Counted from the stretch's first letter, positions 15,466 to 24,061 are shown. The stretch: 44,532 nucleotides of DNA from Ruminococcus sp. (GCA_021200415.1 JAJQGO010000046.1:46229-90760), one strand, 5' to 3'. The notes: generated by a model from the sequence alone, not told the origin. Numbers and translations: made by a program.

Positions 15466-17778
15466 TTATTCAGGCAGTGCAGATATTACATTTGAAATAT
15501 ATCTCTGAACTGCAAGTGCGTCGGAGTTGCTGATTCCATCGCCATTCTGGTTTACATCTGCATTTACAATGCCCTGTTCCGTCAGAGGATACTTCGATAC
15601 GTTGCTGGCGTAGCTGAGAATTGCAACCGCGTCGCTTATATCAACTGAGCCGTCAACATTTGCGTCGCCCCAAAGGGTTGCATCTGCGCTGCTGCTGCCG
15701 CTGTAGTAGAGAATTGCCTGTACAAGGTCAATATCCATATTTACCATTGAGCTGCTGCTGTTATCCCAGACTGCCGCATAATACGACTGAATCTGAAGTG
15801 TATCAACATCATCGCCTACATTGGAGAGGTCGATAGTTACGCTGAGATTTCCGTCAGCATCGAAATCGCCGCTCCAGTCGATTGTATTCCATGAGCCGTC
15901 CCAATAGCCTACAACGCCGTTTGCCGTACCGTAAGCCGTACCTGAGAATATAAGCTCAACCGAATCAGCTCCGTCGGGGTCGATGAGCCAATTTCCGTTT
16001 TCCTTGGTAATGTCTGCACTGTCAGTGCCGCTTACAGGAGCCTCTGTTGTGGTTGTGGTTGTCGCAGCCTGTGTAGCTGTTGTTGTGGTGGTTGTTGCAG
16101 TTCCCTCAGAAACAACGCTTGTGGTTGTAGTAGTTGTTGTTGTGGTAGTAGTTGTAGTTGTAGTTGTGGTGGTTGTTGTAGTTGTCGTTGTAGTTGTAGT
16201 AGTAGTTGTTGTTGTGCTGCCGGAGGAACCGCCGAAATCAAATGTGCTGTCGATTTCAGAAGCGTTAGCGACTACCTCATCAGCAGCTGTGGATGTTCCG
16301 CCGTATCTTGAATAAAGACCTGCAATTGCAAGAGCGAAGCAGCCGTTGTAATCGAGGGCAGGCTCTGTGAACTGATATGAGTTCTGCTCATCGGAGTAAT
16401 TTCCGCTTGAATCAGGACCGCCGATAAGTGCGCCGTAAAGTGTGTATGTTGCGGAGGTATTAGCGGAAGGATCTCCCGTACCCGGGTTAGCCGCACGGTG
16501 GTGAAGCTTTACAGGCCATGAATCGCCGTAGCCAACGAGGAAGCTCATGTTAAATGAGTTATTTCCGAGAATGTAATCCATCTGATACTTTGCAGCCTCT
16601 GCATATGAGGTATCATTTGTTGCGTCGGCAATGTGGAGAGCGAGCATCTGAAGTGCGCAGTTATAACGTGATGCGCCCCAGCCTGCTGCATTGTAGGAGC
16701 TCGTGGTAAGTCCGCCCATATTGCTAAGCTCAAATTTCATTTCTGTTACGTATGTTGAAGTGTTGTAGCCGACCTCAGCGAGAAGTGCAGCGTATCCGCT
16801 CCATACCTTATCCCAGTTGTACAGATAATAGTCATAAATGCTGTTGTTGTAGCAGCCTGAAGCTGTCAGCTTATATGTAGGAGTGTATGAGGAGGGGAGA
16901 GTTCCGCCGCCCTCAGCAAGTGCGCACCAAAGCTCTGCGAATGCAAGCTCATCGCTTGAGTCGTTTCCGTTAGCGTACATTGAGCCGCAGCCAAGTGATG
17001 TTGCGGCAGGATACTTTTCGCCGAACGCAAGGAGAGCCTCTGCATATTTAAGGCATTCCTCTGCATATGTCGGGTCGCTGTCCTGAAATACGAGTGCCGT
17101 TGAAGCGAGCGCGGACGCCATAAGGCCTGCCGAGCAGCCGTCCGGATTAGTGGAATCCGCCCAGAATGTGGAACGTGTCATTGTCTGTGTTTCCGGAGAT
17201 GACCATACGGCGTGATCCTCTCCTTCGGATGCAACCTGATAGCAGTATGTGATAACATTGTCGCTGCTGTCGAGATATGTAACCTTCATCATATAGTCAG
17301 CGTTGTATCTGAGAATATATTTAAGATGGTCGGTTGCTCCTGTTTCATCGTAGGACTCGGGATATGAGAAATAAGACCATGCAAGGCTTGTCATGGAGAA
17401 TCCCATAGTCTTGGTGAATTTGATGTGGTCGCCTGCGTCATGGTATCCGCCTGAAACATCGACAGTTGACGAGCCGCCGTTAGCCTCCTTGACAGCCGCA
17501 ATAGAGGTGCTTGAAAGACCCTGTGCGGAGTCGATTGAAGCTGTAGCGTCCTGCGTGTGGCAGTCGCCTCTCCATGTGAGAGCGCCTTCGGAAACCTCCG
17601 TGCCGCACATATTTGCGTCGTAGAAGTACAATGAAAGCTCAAGAGCCTCACCGTAGTCGTAGTCCGAAGCAGCAGTTGCAGTGCTGCCCGAAACGCCTGA
17701 AACAGTCACTGTTGAAGCCAGCATAGCCGTGCTGACAGCAGCCGTCAGGACTTTCTTGAATTTGTTGTGTTTTGACAT
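15466..17778 (-). CDS. Cellulosomal GH9 endoglucanase with poly-Thr linkers, an accessory module and dockerin
   Basis: A 770-residue secreted cellulase. Signal peptide ~1-36; GH9 catalytic domain ~38-495 with GGYHDAGDHIK (catalytic Asp114/Asp117), KLHHRAANPG near 424 and the general acid Glu472 in YQFTEPALDYNGC. A linker with 32 consecutive Thr, then TTTTTT repeats, leads to a ~100-residue beta-rich module (about 585-695; SVELIFSGTAYGTANGVVGYW, WNTIDWSGDFDADGNLSVTID) that looks like a carbohydrate-binding module I cannot place in a family. The dockerin (~698-770; GDANVDGSVDISDA, DVNQNGDGISNSDA) almost matches that of the GH10 enzyme. It cleaves beta-1,4-glucan at the cell surface or in the cellulosome. 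The start is at 17778 with GAGAGGATG-like SD upstream. Confidence 0.95.
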   Translation of the reverse strand: MSKHNKFKKVLTAAVSTAMLASTVTVSGVSGSTATAASDYDYGEALELSLYFYDANMCGTEVSEGALTWRGDCHTQDATASIDSAQGLSSTSIAAVKEANGGSSTVDVSGGYHDAGDHIKFTKTMGFSMTSLAWSYFSYPESYDETGATDHLKYILRYNADYMMKVTYLDSSDNVITYCYQVASEGEDHAVWSSPETQTMTRSTFWADSTNPDGCSAGLMASALASTALVFQDSDPTYAEECLKYAEALLAFGEKYPAATSLGCGSMYANGNDSSDELAFAELWCALAEGGGTLPSSYTPTYKLTASGCYNNSIYDYYLYNWDKVWSGYAALLAEVGYNTSTYVTEMKFELSNMGGLTTSSYNAAGWGASRYNCALQMLALHIADATNDTSYAEAAKYQMDYILGNNSFNMSFLVGYGDSWPVKLHHRAANPGTGDPSANTSATYTLYGALIGGPDSSGNYSDEQNSYQFTEPALDYNGCFALAIAGLYSRYGGTSTAADEVVANASEIDSTFDFGGSSGSTTTTTTTTTTTTTTTTTTTTTTTTTTTTTTTTSVVSEGTATTTTTTATQAATTTTTTEAPVSGTDSADITKENGNWLIDPDGADSVELIFSGTAYGTANGVVGYWDGSWNTIDWSGDFDADGNLSVTIDLSNVGDDVDTLQIQSYYAAVWDNSSSSMVNMDIDLVQAILYYSGSSSADATLWGDANVDGSVDISDAVAILSYASNVSKYPLTEQGIVNADVNQNGDGISNSDALAVQRYISNVISALPE
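16120..16215 (-). repeat. Codon-mixed poly-threonine tract (32 Thr)
   Basis: Thirty-two consecutive Thr codons using ACA, ACT, ACC and one ACG. The mixture of codons argues for selection on the amino acid sequence (O-glycosylatable linker) rather than simple slippage of one codon. Confidence 0.95.
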
Positions 17779-17953
17779 TAAATATCATCCTCTCTCAATT
17801 TAGACAAAACGTTTAACAATATCGCATAAGGGCTGTTGTGCAAATGTGCAGCGAAGCCAACAAATACTCTTTATGAGGTATTGTCATGGGTATAGCGCAA
17901 TGCAATGTTCTGCACTGCGTGGAATAGTTCCGGATATAACCACTCTAATTATA
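17779..17953 (-). promoter_or_regulatory. -10 element and structured leader of the GH9 gene
   Basis: Minus-strand TATAAT at 17948-17953 has only weak matches for a -35 box. The predicted ~165-nt leader holds a 9-bp hairpin (17911-17919 with 17896-17904, with a G-U pair on the minus strand only), a second hairpin (17878-17883 with 17861-17867) and a short TGCACATTTGCA palindrome near 17840. The part of the gap from 17954 to 18099 is AT-rich with nothing else recognisable. Confidence 0.45.
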
Positions 17954-18099
17954 GCAATATTTTCCTAACAATTTGTTAACATTCTGTGTACAAACGGGAA
18001 ATTACCGAAAAATTGAGCATTTACATCAAATAAAGCTAATCAAATTTAGATATATTGACGGTAATTTTTCCTCTCACTTGGCAAATGCAGATAAAACTC

Positions 18100-18128
18100 T
18101 TGCAAAGAATTATATAATGTAGTATAAT
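18100..18128 (+). promoter_or_regulatory. Sigma-A promoter of rsmE
   Basis: TTGCAA (18100-18105), 17-bp spacer, TATAAT (18123-18128); the start codon follows at 18161 with a GGTGAGGTGGTGAGG region as ribosome binding site. Confidence 0.7.
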
Positions 18129-18160
18129 TATGTATATTTCAAGGGTGAGGTGGTGAGGCA

Positions 18161-18883
18161 ATGCCAAGATTTTTTACAAACGTCATCGACGAAAACAATA
18201 TTACCATCGGCGGAGATGATGCCCGTCATATCGGGCGATCCCTGCGAATGAAAATCGGCGAGGGGCTGACCGTCTGCTGCTGCGGAATTGATTATAACTG
18301 CGTTATCTCCTCCATCAGCGAGGATACCGTCCGTCTGGAGCTTGTAAGTAAGGCTCCCTGCGCATCCGAGCCAAGCGTTGACGTGACGCTTTTTCAGGCT
18401 GTTCCGAAGCTTGACAAGCTGGAGCATATCATTCAGAAAACAGTTGAGCTGGGCGTATCGAGAATCGTGCCCGTGCTTACCCGAAGATGCGTTTCACGTC
18501 CCAATGAAAAGGATTTCGCAAAAAAGCTCCCTCGGCTGAATAAAATTTCCGAGGAGGCGGCAAAGCAGTCGGGACGAGGTATAATTCCGGAGGTTACACC
18601 TATAATAAATTACAAAAACGCCATTGCGGAGATGAAAAAGCTTGACCGCTCGATTATCCTCTATGAGGAGGAAGGCGGCTGCTCCCTTGAGAAGGTGGAT
18701 TACAGCGGAATTAAAACCGTCGGACTTCTCATCGGCAGCGAGGGCGGCTTCGACCGCGAGGAGGCGGAGCTTGCCGAAAATGCAGGCGTGAACAGAGTCT
18801 GGCTGGGCAAAAGAATTCTCCGTTGTGAAACTGCTCCAACAGTTGCCATGTCGCTTTTGATGTTTTTAACAAATAATCTGTAA
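18161..18883 (+). CDS. rsmE: 16S rRNA (uracil1498-N3)-methyltransferase
   Basis: 240 residues, the normal size for RsmE, a SPOUT-fold enzyme that methylates U1498 of 16S rRNA using SAM. The N-terminal PUA-like domain begins MPRFFTNVIDENN and contains DDARHIGRSLRMKIGEGLTV. The knot region shows VTLFQAVPKLDKLEHIIQKT, VELGVSRIVPVLTRRCV, LLIGSEGGFDREE and the C-terminal LGKRILRCETAPTVAMS, all signatures of the family. It is transcribed alone or with the small gene at 18996, which has its own promoter overlapping the 3' end. Confidence 0.95.
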   Translation: MPRFFTNVIDENNITIGGDDARHIGRSLRMKIGEGLTVCCCGIDYNCVISSISEDTVRLELVSKAPCASEPSVDVTLFQAVPKLDKLEHIIQKTVELGVSRIVPVLTRRCVSRPNEKDFAKKLPRLNKISEEAAKQSGRGIIPEVTPIINYKNAIAEMKKLDRSIILYEEEGGCSLEKVDYSGIKTVGLLIGSEGGFDREEAELAENAGVNRVWLGKRILRCETAPTVAMSLLMFLTNNL

Positions 18884-18888
18884 AAGTG

Positions 18889-18917
18889 TTGAAATCGTCA
18901 AAAAAGTGTGGTATAAT
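18889..18917 (+). promoter_or_regulatory. Sigma-A promoter of the small gene pair 18996-19441
   Basis: TTGAAA (18889-18894), 17-bp spacer, TATAAT (18912-18917). The leader contains a perfect 8-bp inverted repeat, TTCGCAAG (18941-18948) and CTTGCGAA (18971-18978), ending a few bases before the ribosome binding site. Confidence 0.7.
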
Positions 18918-18995
18918 ATAATATAAATCCTGCCGTATCGTTCGCAAGCGGTTCGGTAAGGCAATTATTTCTTGCGAAGAAAAGAGGAATTTTAA

Positions 18996-19310
18996 ATGAA
19001 TAAGCTTACTGTAGCCGCTCTTGCAGCCGGTGCTGTCGCTGCTGCCGGTTTCGTTGTATCAAAAATTGTTAAGGATAAGAAAAAGCCCGCTTCGGAGGAT
19101 CTCTACGACGAGGATTACTGTAACTCCTGCTGTGGCGATTGCTGTGAGGAGGATCTTGACGTTGTAATTCCTGCTGAGGATACGGACGATGCCGTTGAGG
19201 ATATTTCCGTTGAGGTTCAGGATACAGCTGAGGAAAGCTGTGAGGAGGCTCCGGCAGAGGAAGAGGAAACTCCCACTGACGATGCGGAGAAGGACTCCGA
19301 GGAAAACTAA
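18996..19310 (+). CDS. Small acidic Cys-rich membrane-anchored protein
   Basis: 104 residues, unrecognised. Residues 1-25 form a single hydrophobic segment (LTVAALAAGAVAAAGFVV) followed by a KIVKDKKK basic cluster, predicted to place a long acidic tail in the cytoplasm or the Gly/Ala-rich helix as an anchor. The tail has a Cys cluster, CNSCCGDCCEE (about residues 42-52), which could bind metal or an Fe-S cluster, and then a Glu/Asp-rich low-complexity end. AAGAGGAAT precedes the ATG. Its stop codon overlaps the start of a micro-ORF (TAATG). No function can be given. Confidence 0.7.
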   Translation: MNKLTVAALAAGAVAAAGFVVSKIVKDKKKPASEDLYDEDYCNSCCGDCCEEDLDVVIPAEDTDDAVEDISVEVQDTAEESCEEAPAEEEETPTDDAEKDSEEN

Positions 19311-19441
19311 TGAAAAACAAAAGCTTTTCAAATTCCTTTCCGAGAGTCGGCGATAAAGCCTTCGACAGAAACAAGGACGGAAAGCTCGGAGCTCTTGAAA
19401 CATGGGCACGCGATTCTCAGATTGCACATGACGAAAAATAA
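19310..19441 (+). CDS. 43-residue EF-hand-like micro-protein
   Basis: A short reading frame starting with the A of the preceding stop codon (TAATG), with GAGG six bases upstream as ribosome binding site, so it is translationally coupled to 18996-19310. It contains one canonical 12-residue EF-hand calcium loop, DRNKDGKLGALE (D1, N3, D5, G6, L8, E12), around residues 19-30, flanked by a possible helix (ETWARDSQIAHDEK). No signal peptide. Calcium binding is inferred from the loop alone; a single EF-hand would be expected to pair with another copy. A terminator follows at 19478. Confidence 0.65.
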   Translation: MKNKSFSNSFPRVGDKAFDRNKDGKLGALETWARDSQIAHDEK

Positions 19442-19477
19442 GATCCGAAAAGGATAAAAAGTCCAGATAAATGTTTT

Positions 19478-19511
19478 ATCAGCACTCATTTTTATGGGTG
19501 CTGATTTTTTT
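19478..19511 (+). terminator. Intrinsic terminator after the micro-ORF
   Basis: ATCAGCAC...GTGCTGAT hairpin (19478-19504) followed by seven T. Confidence 0.9.
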
Positions 19512-19512
19512 C

Positions 19513-19541
19513 TTGACGTTTTTTCGGGAATATGGTAAAAT
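19513..19541 (+). promoter_or_regulatory. Sigma-A promoter of proS
   Basis: TTGACG (19513-19518), 17-bp spacer, TAAAAT (19536-19541). The leader to 19584 is short, so no T-box fits. Confidence 0.75.
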
Positions 19542-19583
19542 ATAACGTGTATGCTTTATATTGAAGAAAAGGGGTTCATTATT

Positions 19584-21026
19584 ATGGCTAAAGATAAAAA
19601 AATGGTTACGGAAATTACCTCTATGGACGAGGATTTCGCACAGTGGTATACCGATATATGCAAAAAGGCTGAGCTTGTGGAATATACAAGCGTTAAGGGC
19701 TGTATGGTTATCCGCCCTTATGGATACGCAATCTGGGAAAATATCCAGCGTATCCTTGACGGAATGTTCAAGGCTACAGGTCACGAAAACGTGTGTATGC
19801 CTATGTTTATCCCCGAAAGCCTCCTCCAAAAGGAAAAGGATCACGTTGAGGGCTTCGCTCCGGAGGTTGCATGGGTAACTCACGGCGGCCTTGAAAAGCT
19901 TGAGGAAAGACTCTGCGTTCGCCCTACATCGGAAACGCTGTTCTGCGAACACTACGCAAATATTATACATTCCTACCGCGACCTCCCGAAGCTCTATAAT
20001 CAGTGGGTAAGCGTTGTCAGATGGGAGAAAACTACACGTCCGTTCCTCCGCTCGAGAGAATTTCTCTGGCAGGAGGGTCACACGATTCATGCCACTGCCG
20101 AGGAGGCTGTTGAGGAAACCGAACGTATGCTTAACGTCTATGCCGATTTTTGCGAACAGGCACTCGCCATGCCCGTTGTAAAGGGCAGGAAAACCGACAG
20201 CGATAAATTTGCAGGAGCTGTTTCAACCTACGCAATCGAAGCTCTTATGCATGACGGAAAGGCACTTCAGGCAGGTACGTCCCATTACTTCGGCGACGGC
20301 TTCGCAAAGGCGTTCGGCATTGAATATACTGATAAGGACAACAAGCGGGTTAATCCCCACCAGACAAGCTGGGGAGTTACAACACGTCTCATAGGCGCTG
20401 TTATTATGACTCACGGGGACAACAACGGTCTTGTTCTGCCGCCTGCCGTAGCTCCCATTCAGGCAGTTATAATTCCAGTCGCTCAGCACAAGGAGGGCGT
20501 TCTCGACAAGGCAAACGAGCTTAAGGCTCGCCTTGAGGCTGCCGGTATACGTGTAAAGCTGGACGACAGCGAAAATTCTCCCGGCTGGAAGTTTGCTCAG
20601 TACGAAATGAAGGGCGTTCCGGTGCGTGTTGAAATCGGCCCGAAGGATATGGAGGCTGATCAGTGCGTGATTGTAACACGTCACAACGGCGAAAAGACGA
20701 TTGTTCCCCTCGATAAGCTTGAGGAAGCCACCGCGGAGAAGCTTCAGGAGGTTCATGACGGACTTTATAAAAAGGCTCTCGAAAACCGTGAGAACAGAAC
20801 ATATTCCTGCACAAGCACCGATGAGATTATCAAGGTTCTTGAGGAAAAGGGCGACGGATTCGTCAAGGCAATGTGGTGCGGCGATGAAGCCTGCGAGGAT
20901 ATGGTCAAGGAGAAAACAGGCGTTGGTTCAAGATGTATTCCCTTCGAACAGGAGCATATTTCCGACACCTGCGTTTGCTGCGGAAAGCCTGCCAAGTGCA
21001 TGGTTTACTGGGGCAAGGCATACTAA
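19584..21026 (+). CDS. proS: Prolyl-tRNA synthetase, archaeal/eukaryote-like (short) type
   Basis: Charges tRNA-Pro with proline. The start is at 19584 ([11 protein letters not shown]) behind AAAAGGGG; the upstream in-frame ATG at 19551 lacks support. 480 residues. The class II core shows motif 2 in [20 protein letters not shown] and motif 3 in [20 protein letters not shown]. There is no large editing insertion between them, and the C-terminal extension ends in Cys pairs ([17 protein letters not shown]) and a terminal Tyr (WGKAY), all typical of the archaeal-like ProRS branch found in many Firmicutes. It has its own promoter and terminator. Confidence 0.95.
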   Translation: MAKDKKMVTEITSMDEDFAQWYTDICKKAELVEYTSVKGCMVIRPYGYAIWENIQRILDGMFKATGHENVCMPMFIPESLLQKEKDHVEGFAPEVAWVTHGGLEKLEERLCVRPTSETLFCEHYANIIHSYRDLPKLYNQWVSVVRWEKTTRPFLRSREFLWQEGHTIHATAEEAVEETERMLNVYADFCEQALAMPVVKGRKTDSDKFAGAVSTYAIEALMHDGKALQAGTSHYFGDGFAKAFGIEYTDKDNKRVNPHQTSWGVTTRLIGAVIMTHGDNNGLVLPPAVAPIQAVIIPVAQHKEGVLDKANELKARLEAAGIRVKLDDSENSPGWKFAQYEMKGVPVRVEIGPKDMEADQCVIVTRHNGEKTIVPLDKLEEATAEKLQEVHDGLYKKALENRENRTYSCTSTDEIIKVLEEKGDGFVKAMWCGDEACEDMVKEKTGVGSRCIPFEQEHISDTCVCCGKPAKCMVYWGKAY

Positions 21027-21038
21027 TTCAAAAACAAT

Positions 21039-21066
21039 AAGCACGCCATCCGGCGTGCTTTTTTAT
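21039..21066 (+). terminator. Intrinsic terminator of proS
   Basis: Perfect AAGCACGCC / GGCGTGCTT hairpin with a 4-base loop, then T residues. Confidence 0.9.
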
Positions 21067-21095
21067 GCAAATAAATCAGGTTAGGTTCTACGATT

Positions 21096-21881
21096 CTAAT
21101 AGGGCAAGGTAAACTGCACGGCACGCCATGTTCCGTCCTCTAAAATTTCAACAGAGAACTCAACCGTTTCGGTATATGGATTTTCTCCCGTATAGTCGTC
21201 GCCGCTGTAGGAATTTTCAACGGAAAAGGTTATTCCGCTGTCGGAACGCTCCGTAATTGCTGCAACCTCCGAGCCTGTGTAGTAGATGTCCGCTCCCCTT
21301 TCGCCGTCAAGGGCATAAACTCTGCCACCCGATTCGAGAAAAATCTCGGACAGGTCGTTGGCGTAGGATTCGCTGAACACCTCGTTATAATCAGCTATTA
21401 CGTCAGCAAGGGAATTTACTCCCTCATCCGTAATCAGATAAAACTGCCAGCCTAAGCTGTTTTCAGCAGTTGAGCTGTAATCGAGCGTATAGGGGCAGCC
21501 CACATGAAAGCTCCAGTCAGTTTCGCAAGCTGTTTCAAAAAACGCCTGCCCCTCGGCAATAAGCTCCGCATCGCTCATTTCCCCGACAGCCTCGCTGCCT
21601 TCGGAGGTATCATTATCATTATCCGACTCCGTAACCTCCTCACTCTCCGCAGCCTCCTCATCAGCTGTTTCGGCTTCTGTTTCAGATTCCGTTTCGGCTT
21701 CCGTTGTTTCCTCCTGAGCCTCGGTTTCCTCCGCTTCGGAGGCTTCGGTTACGGTTGCTTCAAGAACGTCAGCTTCGGAGCTTTCAGTGCTTTCGCTGCC
21801 TTCGTCCTTATTGCAGCCCGAAAGAACAGCTGATGTAAGCATAAAAATAAGTGCAAGCGCGCCTGATATTTTCCTTTTCAT
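21096..21881 (-). CDS. Lipoprotein with acidic Glu/Thr-rich linker
   Basis: 261 residues. Signal with lipobox LSGC (lipidated Cys near residue 22), then an ~80-residue acidic stretch of Glu, Ala and Thr, then a ~150-residue C-terminal domain with DAELIAEGQAFFETACETDW and repeated Tyr/Ser-rich beta-like segments. No recognised family. The gene lies 14 bp after rnr with GAAAGGATAGGC as ribosome binding site overlapping the gap, so it is probably expressed from the secG-rnr transcript. In many Firmicutes smpB occupies this place. Confidence 0.75.
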   Translation of the reverse strand: MKRKISGALALIFMLTSAVLSGCNKDEGSESTESSEADVLEATVTEASEAEETEAQEETTEAETESETEAETADEEAAESEEVTESDNDNDTSEGSEAVGEMSDAELIAEGQAFFETACETDWSFHVGCPYTLDYSSTAENSLGWQFYLITDEGVNSLADVIADYNEVFSESYANDLSEIFLESGGRVYALDGERGADIYYTGSEVAAITERSDSGITFSVENSYSGDDYTGENPYTETVEFSVEILEDGTWRAVQFTLPY

Positions 21882-21895
21882 TTGCCTATCCTTTC

Positions 21896-24061
21896 TTATT
21901 CGTCATCGTCAAGGACAAAATCTATCTTGCCCTCGCTGACATTGACAGCAGAGCAGAGAATCCTGACAGTATCGCCGAGATTGTAGGAAACTCCGCTGAA
22001 TTTTTCTGTAAGTGAAACGGGTTCCGAATAGTCGTATTCCCCTTCGGGGAGGGAGCGTATATGAACAAGCCCCTCAACGGTATTCGGCAGCGTTACATAG
22101 AATCCAAATTCGGTAACGCTTGAAATTCTTCCCTCAAAAACCTCCCCAAGATGCGGCTTCATGAACTCCGCCTTGTAGCAGTCCTCGCATTCACGCTCGA
22201 TTGTTACTGCGCGAAGCTCCGCTCCGCTTGATTTTTCGGCTGCGCTGTGGGCAAATCCGCTGTAGCGCTTCGTCAGCCAGTCCTTGCTGTAGCCTGCGAG
22301 AATATCGGTTATAATGCGATGTATGGCAAGGTCAGGGTAACGGCGTATGGGCGATGTGAAATGTGCGTAATCCTTCAGGGCAAGTCCGAAATGCCCCACG
22401 GGTACTTCGGAATACTTCGCCTTCGACATTGACCGCAGAACCATAAGATTGACTGCCTCATAGTAATTCGTATCCTTTGCCCTTTCGAGAATTTCAGATG
22501 CGTGGGCAGGCTTGAATTCTGTGAAGTTCGGGCACTCAATGCCGAATTTGGGCAGCGTTTCACGGAGCTTGTCCGTCTTTTCAAGGGGCGGTGTTTCGTG
22601 GATTCTGTAAACGAACGGAACCTCCTTTTCCCTTGCGAGCTTTGCGGCAGCTTCGTTGGCAGTGAGCATAAATTCCTCGATTATGCGTTCGGATTTTCCC
22701 CTTTCACGTGGCTGAACGTCCACGCAGACTCCGTTTTCGTCAATGATGAGCTTGCTTTCAACAGTATCAAGCTCCGGCGAATGACGCTTCGCCTTTTTTG
22801 CAATGAGTATATCCGCAAGCTCGTTAATCAGCCCTATGCTTTCACGGACGTGGCTGTATTTTTCACGTATCTCCTGCGTTTCCGTTCCGTCAAGAATGGA
22901 ATTGATTTCCGAATAAACGCCCTTTACCCTTGAGCGTATAACGCTTTTGCAGAAACGGTACGACATCATTTCTCCTGTCGGGGAAAGGTCAATAAATGCC
23001 GAAAGTGTCAGCCTGTCCTCATTCGGGTTAAGGGAACAGATTCCGTTTGAAAGCTCCTTCGGCAGCATTGGAATTACCCTGTCGGCATAATAAATGCTTG
23101 TTCCCCGAACGAGAGCCTCCTTATCCAAGGCTCCGTTGCCCTTGACGTAGTGGGAAACATCAGCAATATGGACTCCCAGACGGTACCCCTTGTCCGTTTT
23201 TTCAACAGATACGGCATCGTCCAGATCCTTTGATTCCGCTCCGTCAATGGTGAAAATGCACATATGGCGCATATCCTCACGATTGTTGAAGGAATATTCC
23301 TGAATACCGCCCTCCGCAATTTTCCTTGCCTCTTTTACGGCATCCTGCGGAAACGAATCAGGCGCTCCGTGAATTGTCAATATGGACGCAGCGCAGGCGG
23401 ACGCATATTCGGAGCTGCCGAAAACGAGCTTGATTTTCACCTTATGCTCCGCATGGCGGCGGCCTCTGTAGACGATTTCTGCAAGAACCTTATCGCCGTC
23501 GCTGAAGGGAATGCTTTCGTCCCTTACGATTGTTATGTGATTCCTTGCCGCCGTATCGGGAACGAGATAGGGCACACCGTCAGTATATTCAATCCGCCCT
23601 GTCAGATTGCTGCTGCCCTCCTCGATAATATCAACGATTTCGCCCTCCGGCTCGCCTGTACGCGAGGGAATTTCAGAAATGAGAACTCTGTCCCCGGGCA
23701 TAGCTCCAAGCATATATTTTCCGGGAATAAAATATTCCGTTCCGTCCTCGGCAGCGGCGAATCCGAATGTGCGGCTGAGCCTTGTAACCGAGCCAGCCTG
23801 ACAGTTTATACGTGACGTGAGGGAGATTTTCACGCCCTTGCGAATCAGGATTCTGCCCTCGGAGCGCAGCTGGCTCAAAGCCTCGGAGAAGGCGTTCTGC
23901 CCATATTTTTTTGTTCTGCATTTTTTTTCAAGCTCACTGAGCTGCATGGATTTTTTATCGTGCTTTTCGAGAAAAGTAATAATTTTATTTTTATAGCCTT
24001 CAACGCTGACGTGATTTTCCGGTTTTTTCGCCGCAGCTTTCTTTTTGGATTTTTCCGCCAT
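21896..24061 (-). CDS. rnr: Ribonuclease R
   Basis: A 721-residue RNase II/RNB family 3'-5' exoribonuclease that degrades structured RNA. The start is placed at 24061 (MAEKSKKKAAAKK) behind AAAAGGAGT; the longer frame extends into a hairpin upstream. Order: N-terminal winged-helix and cold-shock-like domains (IITFLEKHDKKSMQLSELEK, SVTRLSRTFGFAAAEDG), the RNB catalytic core with FTIDGAESKDLDDAVSVEK (catalytic Asp cluster) and HFTSPIRRYPDLAIHRI, and a C-terminal S1 domain (GEVFEGRISSVTEFGFYV). The basic Lys/Ala-rich N-terminus is shorter than in E. coli. secG directly upstream is a conserved Firmicute neighbour. Confidence 0.95.
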   Translation of the reverse strand: MAEKSKKKAAAKKPENHVSVEGYKNKIITFLEKHDKKSMQLSELEKKCRTKKYGQNAFSEALSQLRSEGRILIRKGVKISLTSRINCQAGSVTRLSRTFGFAAAEDGTEYFIPGKYMLGAMPGDRVLISEIPSRTGEPEGEIVDIIEEGSSNLTGRIEYTDGVPYLVPDTAARNHITIVRDESIPFSDGDKVLAEIVYRGRRHAEHKVKIKLVFGSSEYASACAASILTIHGAPDSFPQDAVKEARKIAEGGIQEYSFNNREDMRHMCIFTIDGAESKDLDDAVSVEKTDKGYRLGVHIADVSHYVKGNGALDKEALVRGTSIYYADRVIPMLPKELSNGICSLNPNEDRLTLSAFIDLSPTGEMMSYRFCKSVIRSRVKGVYSEINSILDGTETQEIREKYSHVRESIGLINELADILIAKKAKRHSPELDTVESKLIIDENGVCVDVQPRERGKSERIIEEFMLTANEAAAKLAREKEVPFVYRIHETPPLEKTDKLRETLPKFGIECPNFTEFKPAHASEILERAKDTNYYEAVNLMVLRSMSKAKYSEVPVGHFGLALKDYAHFTSPIRRYPDLAIHRIITDILAGYSKDWLTKRYSGFAHSAAEKSSGAELRAVTIERECEDCYKAEFMKPHLGEVFEGRISSVTEFGFYVTLPNTVEGLVHIRSLPEGEYDYSEPVSLTEKFSGVSYNLGDTVRILCSAVNVSEGKIDFVLDDDE

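Noticed and set aside
15983..16315. Poly-Val open frame on the plus strand
   Set aside because: It is the mirror of the Thr codons in the GH9 linker.
19542..19583. T-box leader for proS
   Set aside because: The leader is far too short and lacks the T-box sequence.
19479..20090. 203-codon open frame on the minus strand
   Set aside because: Antisense to proS and crossing its terminator/promoter region.
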